From positions 2,170,001 to 2,234,000 of the forward strand of contig OZ257246.1 in NCBI GenBank assembly GCA_965279595.1: a stretch of DNA of 64,000 nt, given 5' to 3'. The notes below the pieces were generated by a model. It did no database searches and had not been told where the DNA came from. It saw only the letters and a list, made by a program, of their open reading frames with translations. This stretch comes from CAIKLP01 sp965279595 (lineage in GTDB: Bacteria; Bacteroidota; Bacteroidia; Sphingobacteriales; Sphingobacteriaceae). The first letter of the stretch is position 1; the number at the start of each line of letters is the position of its first letter. Below are positions 16,839-24,780 of this stretch, in pieces. The position numbers and the translations under genes were made by a program.

Positions 16839-18464
16839 TTACTTTTTACTTGATTTTGAGCCATATTTAAATTCAGCCGCTGCTTCTACAAACTTTACGA
16901 ATAAAGGATGTGGGTTTGCAACTGTACTTTTTAATTCTGGGTGAAACTGGCCAGCCACAAAAAATGGGTGGTTTTTTAATTCAATTATTTCTACCAATTC
17001 TGTTTCTGGATTAACTCCAGAAGTTATCATTCCTGCTTCATTGAATTGCTTTAAAAACTTGTTGTTAAATTCAAAACGGTGACGATGGCGTTCTTTGATT
17101 CTTGATTTACCATAAATGCTATGGGCTTTGGTGCCTTTCTGAATTTCACAAGCATAAGAACCTAAACGCATGGTGCCCCCTTTGTTTTTAATTTTCTTTT
17201 GCTCGGCCATCATATCAATCACAGGATATTTTGTTTTATCATCCATTTCTGTTGAATGTGCACCTTTCATTTTTAATACATTCCTTGCAAATTCAATAAC
17301 AGCACACTGCATTCCTAAACAAATTCCAAAAAACGGAATGTTGTTTTCTCTTACAAATTGGATGGCATCTAATTTACCTTCTATTCCACGACTACCAAAG
17401 CCTGGTGCTACTAATACTCCATGTAAATGACCTAGTTTTTCTTTTACATTGTCGGCATTAATATGTTCTGAATGGATATATTCTACATTTACTTTACATT
17501 CATTGCTTGCACCAGCATGTATAAATGATTCTATGATTGATTTATAAGCATCAGGTAATTCAACATATTTTCCTACTAAACCAATGCGTACATCTTTTGT
17601 CGGGTTTTTTAATTTACCTAAAAAATCTTTCCATGATTCTAGATCAGGTTCTTTGCTACTTGATAATTTAAGTTTCGCTAAAACAGTTTTGTCAAGGTGT
17701 TCTTTCAACATCAATAAAGGCACATCATAAATAGTTGGTGCATCAATTGATTCGATAACAGAGTTTACATTAACATTGCAAAACAGTGCAATTTTTTTAC
17801 GAATATCATTGTTAATAGCATGTTCTGTTCTACAAACTAAAATATCTGGTTGTATTCCATATTCCAGCAACATTTTAACTGAATGTTGTGTGGGTTTTGT
17901 TTTTAACTCACCAGCAGCTGCTAAAAATGGTATTAAAGTTAAATGAATAACAATAGCATTGTTTGATCCTACTTCCCACTTAAATTGACGAACAGCTTCA
18001 ATATATGGTAAAGACTCAATGTCACCAACTGTTCCACCTAACTCAGTAATTACAATATCATACTCACCACTTTCTCCTAATATTTGGAAATTCTTTTTAA
18101 TCTCATCTGTGATGTGTGGAATTACTTGAACCGTTTTGCCTAAATAAGCTCCTTCACGCTCTCTGTTAATTACGTTTTGGTAAATTCTACCAGTAGTAAT
18201 GTTATTGGCTTGAGAAGTAGGTACGTTTAAGAATCTTTCATAATGACCAAGATCTAAATCAGTTTCTGCTCCATCTTCCGTAACGTAACATTCACCATGT
18301 TCATATGGGTTTAAGGTTCCTGGATCGATATTGATATAAGGATCAAATTTTTGGATGGTTACTCGGTAACCTCTTGCTTGTAATAATTTGGCAAGTGAAG
18401 CGGAGATAATGCCCTTTCCTAATGAGGAAGTAACACCACCCGTAACAAATACATACTTGGTCAT
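16839..18464 (-). CDS. pyrG: CTP synthase
   Basis: A 541-residue CTP synthase that aminates UTP to CTP using glutamine and ATP. The N-terminal synthetase domain begins KYVFVTGGVTSSLGKGI (ATP loop) and contains DPYINIDPGTLNPYEHGE. The C-terminal class I glutamine amidotransferase domain has the nucleophile in FFGICLGMQCAV and the His-Glu pair in AGQFHPELKS. Length and domain order are typical. It has its own -7 box and terminator; yidC follows. Confidence 0.98.
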   Translation of the reverse strand: MTKYVFVTGGVTSSLGKGIISASLAKLLQARGYRVTIQKFDPYINIDPGTLNPYEHGECYVTEDGAETDLDLGHYERFLNVPTSQANNITTGRIYQNVINREREGAYLGKTVQVIPHITDEIKKNFQILGESGEYDIVITELGGTVGDIESLPYIEAVRQFKWEVGSNNAIVIHLTLIPFLAAAGELKTKPTQHSVKMLLEYGIQPDILVCRTEHAINNDIRKKIALFCNVNVNSVIESIDAPTIYDVPLLMLKEHLDKTVLAKLKLSSSKEPDLESWKDFLGKLKNPTKDVRIGLVGKYVELPDAYKSIIESFIHAGASNECKVNVEYIHSEHINADNVKEKLGHLHGVLVAPGFGSRGIEGKLDAIQFVRENNIPFFGICLGMQCAVIEFARNVLKMKGAHSTEMDDKTKYPVIDMMAEQKKIKNKGGTMRLGSYACEIQKGTKAHSIYGKSRIKERHRHRFEFNNKFLKQFNEAGMITSGVNPETELVEIIELKNHPFFVAGQFHPELKSTVANPHPLFVKFVEAAAEFKYGSKSSKK

Positions 18465-18521
18465 TGATTTTGGTTTAAAATTGAATTAACAGTAAGAATT
18501 GAACTGTTATGTTACGGGATT

Positions 18522-18529
18522 CAAAAGTA
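18522..18529 (-). promoter_or_regulatory. Putative -7 box of pyrG
   Basis: The minus strand reads TACTTTTG, a match to TAnnTTTG, about 58 bases upstream of the pyrG ATG. A -33 TTG was not found at the right spacing. Confidence 0.4.
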
Positions 18530-18615
18530 AGAAAATTTTAGGGTTTCTACTAATGTGTTGATAAAAGAAAGTTTATTCACATTACTGAATCATTCAACAA
18601 TTTTGTTAAGTAAAA

Positions 18616-19605
18616 TTACTTTAACCAATCAAACATAATCTTAAAATAGGCCTCTCGAGACGCTAAATTCGACAATGCCAAATCATGCAAAGCATTTGGA
18701 ATTTCTGCTTTACTTATTTGCGAACCTAGGTGATCAGCATATTTTTGTATGTCTTTTACATCTAAAACCGCATCGCCTTTTCCAGCAGCTTCCGACCATT
18801 TTTTTGTATAAACGGAATTGTCTGAGGATATAATAAGTATTGGTTTTTGAATGTGTATTTCCTTTTTAATAATTCTATGACCTTTATGAATGGCTTTTAA
18901 CCAACCAGCATCCATGCTAAATGCTTTTAAAGGTTTCCAAGCTAAATTATAATCCCAAACTCCATGCTCACTTTTGTGAATACTCTCTCCATAAACAGTT
19001 GATACTCCTGCTGGAATAGGAAGACTTGGAATTATATTCCCGAAAAATGAAAATACAGGTATTGCAATAGCTTCATTGAAACCACTGGAATTCATATCAA
19101 GAAATGGACTATTCAAAACAATGCGATCAAATTTTTCTTTCCCTTTGTTTACAGTTGCATATAGTGCTGTAATTAATCCACCAGTTGAATGTGCATTAAT
19201 CACTATACTTTGATGTCCTTCCGATTTAATTATAGATAGAGCAGTATCTATATCTGGAAAATATTCATTTAATTTCCTGCAGGTATTTGGACTTTGGTTT
19301 GGTAAAATAGATCTGCCATATTTTCTTAGATCAATGGCATAAAAATCATAACCATGTTGAATAAATTGTTCAGCTAAGTTTTTTTGGAAAAAGTAATCAT
19401 TGAAACCATGAATGTATAAAACTGCTTTTTTACTTGGAATACTTGACCTTTTTCTAATGATGCTGATAGTGACTTTGCCTTCATAATCATTTTTCATTTG
19501 GATGGTTTGCATTTCAAAGCCATCACCCAAATAATCGGCTTGATATTGTGCATTGCTAAATTCAGTGCTGAATAATAAAATGAAATAAGCAAGGTATCTC
19601 TTCAT
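18616..19605 (-). CDS. Secreted alpha/beta hydrolase (serine aminopeptidase S33 type)
   Basis: A 329-residue hydrolase with a Sec signal peptide (residues 1-19, ending FSNAQ). The oxyanion-hole strand AVLYIHGFNDYF and the nucleophile elbow INAHSTGGLITALYA (serine in A-H-S-T-G) are of the monoacylglycerol-lipase/S33 hydrolase type; a late histidine occurs in NALHDLALSN. The substrate is probably an ester or lipid in the periplasm, but is not readable. It is downstream of the GNAT and SDR genes on the same strand (58-base gap) and ends about 150 bases from pyrG. Confidence 0.85.
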   Translation of the reverse strand: MKRYLAYFILLFSTEFSNAQYQADYLGDGFEMQTIQMKNDYEGKVTISIIRKRSSIPSKKAVLYIHGFNDYFFQKNLAEQFIQHGYDFYAIDLRKYGRSILPNQSPNTCRKLNEYFPDIDTALSIIKSEGHQSIVINAHSTGGLITALYATVNKGKEKFDRIVLNSPFLDMNSSGFNEAIAIPVFSFFGNIIPSLPIPAGVSTVYGESIHKSEHGVWDYNLAWKPLKAFSMDAGWLKAIHKGHRIIKKEIHIQKPILIISSDNSVYTKKWSEAAGKGDAVLDVKDIQKYADHLGSQISKAEIPNALHDLALSNLASREAYFKIMFDWLK

Positions 19606-19663
19606 AGTTCAATTATTTGCTTAAAGATACTCCATATTTATTTGCTTATAGTTGATTGCAACT

Positions 19664-20266
19664 CTAAATTAATTTTGAAAATAATTTAGCTTTCAGCTCA
19701 TTCTCCCACTCTGATTTTAAAATACTCAATACAATGCTGTCCCTTCTACCACCAGTTGTATTGGCACCAGTGCTTCTGAGTACACCTTCCACTTTACAAC
19801 CAATGCTTTTCATTGCAGCAATACTTCTTAAATTCAAATTGTCAGCTCTAAATTCTATTCTTTCCATTTGTAATTGCTCAAATGCAAATGATAACATCAA
19901 ATATTTGCAATGCTTATTTAAACCAGTGCCTTGAAATTGTTTACCATACCAAGTATAGCCTAATTGCATACTTTTATTTTTTAGTTGAATGTCATAAAAG
20001 CGTGTGCTTCCAGCATAAGCATTTTGTTTTTTATCAAAAACAATAAAAGGAAGTTCTTTTCCATTTTGTTTTGCTTCTATGGCTTGATTGATATATGCAA
20101 TTAAATTTTCTTTACCTGCCGCAGGAACCATTGAATACTTCCACAATTCTGGTTCATTTATAGAAAATGAAATTAAATTTTCTACATCATCAATTGTTAA
20201 ACTTCTTAGCAATACTTGCGCATCTTCTAACAAAATTGATTCATTATTTTCAAATAGGTTAATCAC
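19664..20266 (-). CDS. GNAT-family N-acetyltransferase (RimJ/RimL type)
   Basis: A 200-residue GNAT protein. The start VLLRSLTIDDVENLI is the usual beta1/alpha1 of RimL-like enzymes; LGYTWYGKQFQGTGLNKHCK is the acetyl-CoA loop (QGTGLNK in place of the common R-G-x-G-x-A) and RSIAAMKSIGCKVEGVLRS is motif B. It lacks a signal peptide. The acceptor is unknown. It begins two bases after the stop of the upstream SDR gene, so the two are co-transcribed. Confidence 0.87.
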   Translation of the reverse strand: MINLFENNESILLEDAQVLLRSLTIDDVENLISFSINEPELWKYSMVPAAGKENLIAYINQAIEAKQNGKELPFIVFDKKQNAYAGSTRFYDIQLKNKSMQLGYTWYGKQFQGTGLNKHCKYLMLSFAFEQLQMERIEFRADNLNLRSIAAMKSIGCKVEGVLRSTGANTTGGRRDSIVLSILKSEWENELKAKLFSKLI

Positions 20267-20268
20267 GA

Positions 20269-21189
20269 TTATATTGTATTTACAGTTTCTTTAACTCCTT
20301 GTGCATAGGAGGTAGTTTTAAATTCAAATGCTTTACTAAATTTCGAAGAATCGAAAAAGTAATCATTTTTATATTGATACATCATCTCAGGCATTTCTTT
20401 CATAAAGGGGATAAACAACCCTATTAATTTTATCATCCACATTGGTAATACTTGAGCTTTATTTTTTACTTTCATTTCATTTGCAAATAAAGCTATCATT
20501 TCTTTACCAGTAATAGGATTTGGGTCAGTAGGTAAATGCCATACCTGATTGTAAGCAGATTCCGTATTAGCCAATATAGCGGTAGCTTTTGCTGCATCAG
20601 GTGTATAGGTGAATGAATGTTTTTTATTTAAGTCTAGAAACCAGTTTGCAGCTTTACCTTTTTGAAAGTTTTTATAAACCACTTCAATTAAAAAACTCTT
20701 ATCGTTTTTGGGTCCATAAAAATCTGCCGAACGAACGATCATGGCTTTCAGATTTTTATTTTTAATGGCATCCATAATCATTTGGGCAATCTCCATTCTT
20801 ACTTTTCCTTTTTTACTTGGCGGATTGATTGCAGAATTTTCAGTCATATGTGCAATTGCTGCTTCATCATACAAATACATATTATCAAAAAACACCAACT
20901 TACTATTGTGCATCAAACAAGCATCAATTGTTGCTTTCATTAATGCAGGCCAATTTTTTTGCCAAACTTTGATGTTGTATTCAAAGCCAACAAGTAGGTA
21001 AACAATGGATGATCCTGCAATTGCTTGATCAACTTGAGAAGGATCAGAAAGATCTGCTGGAAATGTCTCATCCGATTCATTTACTTTTTTCGGATTTCTG
21101 CTTACTAGCCTGATTTTGTCAGTGTATTTAGGTAATTCTTTTACTAATTCAGAAGCAATTGTTCCATTAGCGCCGAGTATGGTTTGCAT
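20269..21189 (-). CDS. NAD(P)-dependent epimerase/reductase, atypical extended SDR
   Basis: A 306-residue Rossmann-fold protein. The nucleotide-binding loop is at the very N-terminus (ILGANGTIASELVKEL, a GxxGxx variant), followed by RLVSRNPKKV, a basic strand end that suggests NADP(H). The middle segment KLVFFDNMYLYDEAA takes the place of the usual Ser-Tyr-Lys site: a Tyr is there, but no YxxxK, so it is an atypical SDR that may act as a reductase, an epimerase or a binding protein. MIVRSADFYGPKN is the conserved 'R....YGP' region. It leads a unit with the GNAT gene. Confidence 0.8.
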   Translation of the reverse strand: MQTILGANGTIASELVKELPKYTDKIRLVSRNPKKVNESDETFPADLSDPSQVDQAIAGSSIVYLLVGFEYNIKVWQKNWPALMKATIDACLMHNSKLVFFDNMYLYDEAAIAHMTENSAINPPSKKGKVRMEIAQMIMDAIKNKNLKAMIVRSADFYGPKNDKSFLIEVVYKNFQKGKAANWFLDLNKKHSFTYTPDAAKATAILANTESAYNQVWHLPTDPNPITGKEMIALFANEMKVKNKAQVLPMWMIKLIGLFIPFMKEMPEMMYQYKNDYFFDSSKFSKAFEFKTTSYAQGVKETVNTI

Positions 21190-21255
21190 AGTTTTTTATT
21201 TCTTTAACAAATTTATATATAGCATGTTTGAAGCGTTTATCGCAATTATTTAAAA

Positions 21256-22440
21256 TTAGTTCTTTACAAAATCTAATAAAATTTCAGAAACTTTATGGGC
21301 TTCTTCAATTGTATTGAAATAATGTGGAGATAACCTCAATGCCCAATCAACATCTTTTTTGTTGAAATCAATAGGTGCAAATTTTCGATAGGAAATAGAA
21401 TAAACAATATGATGTTTCTTTAATTCTACTTCCAAATTTTGAAGGGAATGTTTTGTGAATTTTAATGTGATAATATTACACAAATCAATTCCTTCATCCA
21501 ATAATTGAATAAGTTGATGATTCGATAAATTTTCACGCAATTGTTTTGATATTGTTTGGTTGTATTGATAAATATTTTCAATACCAATTTGATTACAATA
21601 TTTTAAAGCTTCTTTGAAACCCAACAATGACGCAACTGAGGCTTCCCATAATTCAAAACGTTTGGCAGTTGGTAAAATTTGAAAATTATTTTCATCCACC
21701 CAATCAGATCCTTTCATATCAAGTAATAGGGGAGCCATTCCTAATTGCAAAACTTTATCTGATACATATAAAAACCCTGTTCCTCTTGGGCCTCTCATAA
21801 ACTTCCTACCTGTTGCTGTTAAAAAATCGCATTTAATTTTATTCACATCCACAGGCAATTGACCAACTGATTGACAAGCATCAATTAAGAATAATACCTG
21901 GTATTTTTGACAGAGTTTGGAAACATTTTCTAATGCCTGAACTTTTCCAGAGTTTGTGGGTATATGGGTAATGGCAACTAATTTTGGTTGTTTGTTCTTT
22001 ATTAAATTTTCTAAATCGGCTAAATCCAATTCGCCACTGCTTAAATTTTTTGTTCTTTGAATATGGATGTTAAACCTTTTTTGTAAAGAAAGAAATTGAA
22101 TTTGATTGGAAATATAATCATCATTACTTGTTATGATAATATCGCCTGCAATAAATGGAATTGATGAAAGTGCTTTCACATAACCATCAGTTGCATTATA
22201 AGTATAAGCAATATTTTCTGGTTTACATTTAATAAGTTGGGCAGCTTGTATATAAAAATCAGCAATTTCCTCTTCATGTGTTTTTTCCAATGCATAACCA
22301 CCTACTAATTCTTCTTCTTTTAAATAGTTGATCATTTTCTCTACAACCTGCCTAGGCATTAATGATGCGCCAGCACTATTCATAAATAATCCTAGTTCAC
22401 AACCTTTGGTATCTTTCCTTATTTCTTCTAAGTTTAACAT
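21256..22440 (-). CDS. Class V aminotransferase-fold PLP enzyme (cysteine desulfurase/selenocysteine lyase-like)
   Basis: A 394-residue PLP enzyme. Features of the class V fold are visible: VAITHIPTNSGKVQ, the PLP-phosphate/pyridine aspartate in FLIDACQSVGQLPVD, and the Schiff-base lysine Lys213 in TATGRKFMRGPRGTGFLYV. The MRGPRGTGFLYV segment resembles IscS/EgtE-like and isopenicillin-N-epimerase-like members that do not belong to the Isc/Suf core. No Fe-S assembly genes are adjacent. It likely acts on a cysteine- or amino-acid-like substrate in the cytoplasm; exact reaction unknown. Confidence 0.85.
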   Translation of the reverse strand: MLNLEEIRKDTKGCELGLFMNSAGASLMPRQVVEKMINYLKEEELVGGYALEKTHEEEIADFYIQAAQLIKCKPENIAYTYNATDGYVKALSSIPFIAGDIIITSNDDYISNQIQFLSLQKRFNIHIQRTKNLSSGELDLADLENLIKNKQPKLVAITHIPTNSGKVQALENVSKLCQKYQVLFLIDACQSVGQLPVDVNKIKCDFLTATGRKFMRGPRGTGFLYVSDKVLQLGMAPLLLDMKGSDWVDENNFQILPTAKRFELWEASVASLLGFKEALKYCNQIGIENIYQYNQTISKQLRENLSNHQLIQLLDEGIDLCNIITLKFTKHSLQNLEVELKKHHIVYSISYRKFAPIDFNKKDVDWALRLSPHYFNTIEEAHKVSEILLDFVKN

Positions 22441-22462
22441 ATATATTGATAGTAAAATAAAA

Positions 22463-22498
22463 ACGCGATGTTCTTATCCAAATTAAGAAACATCGCGT
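22463..22498 (-). terminator. Intrinsic terminator of the cytochrome c gene
   Basis: ACGCGATGTT (22463-22472 and its complement at 22489-22498) forms a 10-bp stem, extended by TAAG/CTTA; on the minus strand it is followed by TTTTTATTTTA. It lies 17 bases beyond the stop of the cytochrome gene. Confidence 0.9.
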
Positions 22499-22514
22499 GT
22501 AAAAATTGAAATAT

Positions 22515-23507
22515 TTAATTATTAATTATTGCGAAACGTTCAATAGTATTATCCATTGGAGGCACAGTTCTTAAATAATTATAAATTGCTTCTAAGTCAG
22601 TTGTTTTCATACCTGCATACATGGTCCATGGCATAACAGTTTGAAATTCTTGATTTGCTAAATTCACATTTGTTGGAACATATTTCGGTAACTCATACAT
22701 TTTGAATCGAGATACAAATTGTTCTTTGGTCCAAGTACCAATGCCTGTTTTATGTGGAGTAATATTCATTGAAGTAACCCGTGTGCCATTGCCTAAATTA
22801 AATTCAAATCCACCAGCAAAGTGAGGTCCAACCATTTTACCTTTTTCTTGCTTGGTATGGCATTCCATACAACCTGAGGCTGTAGCAACATATTTACCAT
22901 AAGCAATACTATCACTTTCTTCAGGGCGTGTATTTAAATTTGCTTTTTCTGGAATTGTGTTGATGATAAAATTTAAAGGGAAATCAGGAATTGATTCATC
23001 ATTAATTTTATCAATAGCTGGTAAAGTTCTTAAGTAAGCAATCACCGCTTCAATATCTCTTGTATCTAATTGGCTATAATATTTATAAGGCATTACCGGG
23101 AATAAAGCTTTGTTGTCTTTATTTACACCACAAGTAATGGTTCTGAATATTTCTCCATCAGTCCAATTCCCCAAATTAAAAGGTGTAATATTTTTAGAAA
23201 CATATTTGCCAGGGAATCCAAATTTTTGATCAAAAACTTCTCCTCCAGCACCTTCAAATCCTGCTACCATTGGACCAGAAAATTTACTCCAATCTCTTTT
23301 TCCATGACAATCCATACAAACCATTACATGGTTAGCTAGATATTTTCCTCTTTCAACTTTTTCATCTGATTTTTCAACTGTGATTACTGGTGCTTCACCA
23401 ACATTAGGTAGAGCAAACTTTACATAGCTTAATAGCACAGCAATGATTGCAAATAATACTAAGAATATACTTAGTACAATTTTTAGGGTTTTCTTTTTCA
23501 TTTTCAA
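22515..23507 (-). CDS. Membrane-anchored diheme cytochrome c
   Basis: This 330-residue protein has an N-terminal membrane anchor (about residues 5-28, KIVLSIFLVLFAIIAVLLSY) and two class I cytochrome c domains. The heme sites are Cys64-Met-Asp-Cys-His68 and Cys213-Met-Glu-Cys-His217. Each domain ends in a YLRTLPAI or YLRTVPPM helix, and methionines in FPVMPYKYYSQL and QTVMPWTMYAGM are plausible sixth ligands. The layout resembles electron-transfer subunits of periplasmic dehydrogenases, but no dehydrogenase is adjacent. It is monocistronic, with its own terminator. Confidence 0.9.
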   Translation of the reverse strand: MKMKKKTLKIVLSIFLVLFAIIAVLLSYVKFALPNVGEAPVITVEKSDEKVERGKYLANHVMVCMDCHGKRDWSKFSGPMVAGFEGAGGEVFDQKFGFPGKYVSKNITPFNLGNWTDGEIFRTITCGVNKDNKALFPVMPYKYYSQLDTRDIEAVIAYLRTLPAIDKINDESIPDFPLNFIINTIPEKANLNTRPEESDSIAYGKYVATASGCMECHTKQEKGKMVGPHFAGGFEFNLGNGTRVTSMNITPHKTGIGTWTKEQFVSRFKMYELPKYVPTNVNLANQEFQTVMPWTMYAGMKTTDLEAIYNYLRTVPPMDNTIERFAIINN

Positions 23508-23553
23508 TTTTTTAGGTTAAAAGAAAATTAGCCTTTTTTTTCACAAAAACAAA

Positions 23554-23585
23554 AAATCCTAAATCATTTTCATCATTTAGGATTT
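23554..23585 (-). terminator. Intrinsic terminator of rlmF
   Basis: An 11-bp perfect stem (AAATCCTAAAT at 23554-23564 with ATTTAGGATTT at 23575-23585) followed on the minus strand by a T-rich tract. It lies 21 bases past the rlmF stop codon. Confidence 0.88.
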
Positions 23586-23606
23586 AATATTTTTTAAAAA
23601 TGTCTG

Positions 23607-24575
23607 CTATTTAGTAACAGTCCATCTTTTCTTTCTCCATAATAATTGTTCTTCTGCGGTTAAAAAAGTCCAAGCAACAATTCTACTTGCTTTTTGACCT
23701 TGAGCCATAGAAATGGTTCTAACTTCAACTGGGTTTAAACTGTGCAACATGCGATATACACCTGCTAAATTTGATTTTTTAGCAACCAAGGTTGTAAACC
23801 AAAAGCAGTTTTTACCATATTCTAAACTTTCCTTTGCCATGTTTCTCACGAAAGTTTCTTCACCACCTTTGTACCAAAGTTCATTATTTTGTCCTCCAAA
23901 GTTGAGTAAGTTTTCAGGTCGTTCACTTTTTTTCAAATGTTCCCATTTCTTTTTTGAACCATCTTTGGCTTCTTTTGAAGATGCATGGAATGGGGGATTA
24001 CATATGGTTACATCAATATATTCTTTTTCTTTCCATACATTTTTAAAGAATAATTTTTTATCAGATTGTAATCGTATTTCAATTCTTTCTTTTAATATTT
24101 TATCGGCAGCAACAATCTTGTTGGCAGAATTAATGGCTTCGTAATCTATATCAGTTCCAACAAAATTCCAATTATAATCTTTTGCACCAATAATAGGATA
24201 GATGCAATTAGCGCCCACTCCAATATCCATTACTTTAATTGATTTTCCTTTTGGTACTACATTTTGATTTACACTGGCTAATAAATCTGCAACATAATGT
24301 ATATAATCTGCTCTACCAGGTATAGGTGGACATAAATAACCTTCGGGTAAATCCCATACCGAAACATTGTAATATTGTTTCAACAAAGCCTTGTTGAGCA
24401 TGATTACTGCAAGTGGGTTTGCAAAATCAATGCTTTGCTCTTTGAATTTATTATAGCTTACAAATGGTGCTAATTCTTTACATGCATTGATTAATTGAGC
24501 AAAATTATAGCGCTTACGATGTTTATTGCGAGGATGTAATTCGCTTTTCTCAGAATGATTGATTTCTACTGTCAT
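23607..24575 (-). CDS. rlmF: 23S rRNA (adenine(1618)-N6)-methyltransferase RlmF
   Basis: A 322-residue N6-adenine methyltransferase of the RlmF (YbiN) family, which modifies A1618 of 23S rRNA. The SAM-binding motif is VMDIGVGANCIYPIIG and the catalytic motif is ICNPPFHASSKEA (NPPF). RadYihyvADLLA before motif I and the Lys/Arg-rich N-terminus (LHPRNKHRKRYNF) are typical of the family. The length matches. It is divergent from the hybrid kinase gene at 24781 (205 bp apart) and has its own terminator. Confidence 0.93.
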   Translation of the reverse strand: MTVEINHSEKSELHPRNKHRKRYNFAQLINACKELAPFVSYNKFKEQSIDFANPLAVIMLNKALLKQYYNVSVWDLPEGYLCPPIPGRADYIHYVADLLASVNQNVVPKGKSIKVMDIGVGANCIYPIIGAKDYNWNFVGTDIDYEAINSANKIVAADKILKERIEIRLQSDKKLFFKNVWKEKEYIDVTICNPPFHASSKEAKDGSKKKWEHLKKSERPENLLNFGGQNNELWYKGGEETFVRNMAKESLEYGKNCFWFTTLVAKKSNLAGVYRMLHSLNPVEVRTISMAQGQKASRIVAWTFLTAEEQLLWRKKRWTVTK

Positions 24576-24780
24576 ATTGCAAATTTAATGTAATTAATGG
24601 TTATTGTAGAGGAAATAGCGTTCTGACTTATATTAACTATTGTCAAAGTTTATACAAATAAGAAATGCATATTGTATTTATTGCATCAATTTCCTTGTTA
24701 ATTAAATATATGGAAATAATGCTATTTTGATATCCCTCTAATTTTTGCTAATTTTCAATTGGTAATTACCCTAATTCCAA

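Noticed and set aside
23713..24144. A 143-codon open frame antisense to rlmF
   Set aside because: It lies fully inside a well-supported RlmF coding region, with no recognisable domain; judged a shadow frame.
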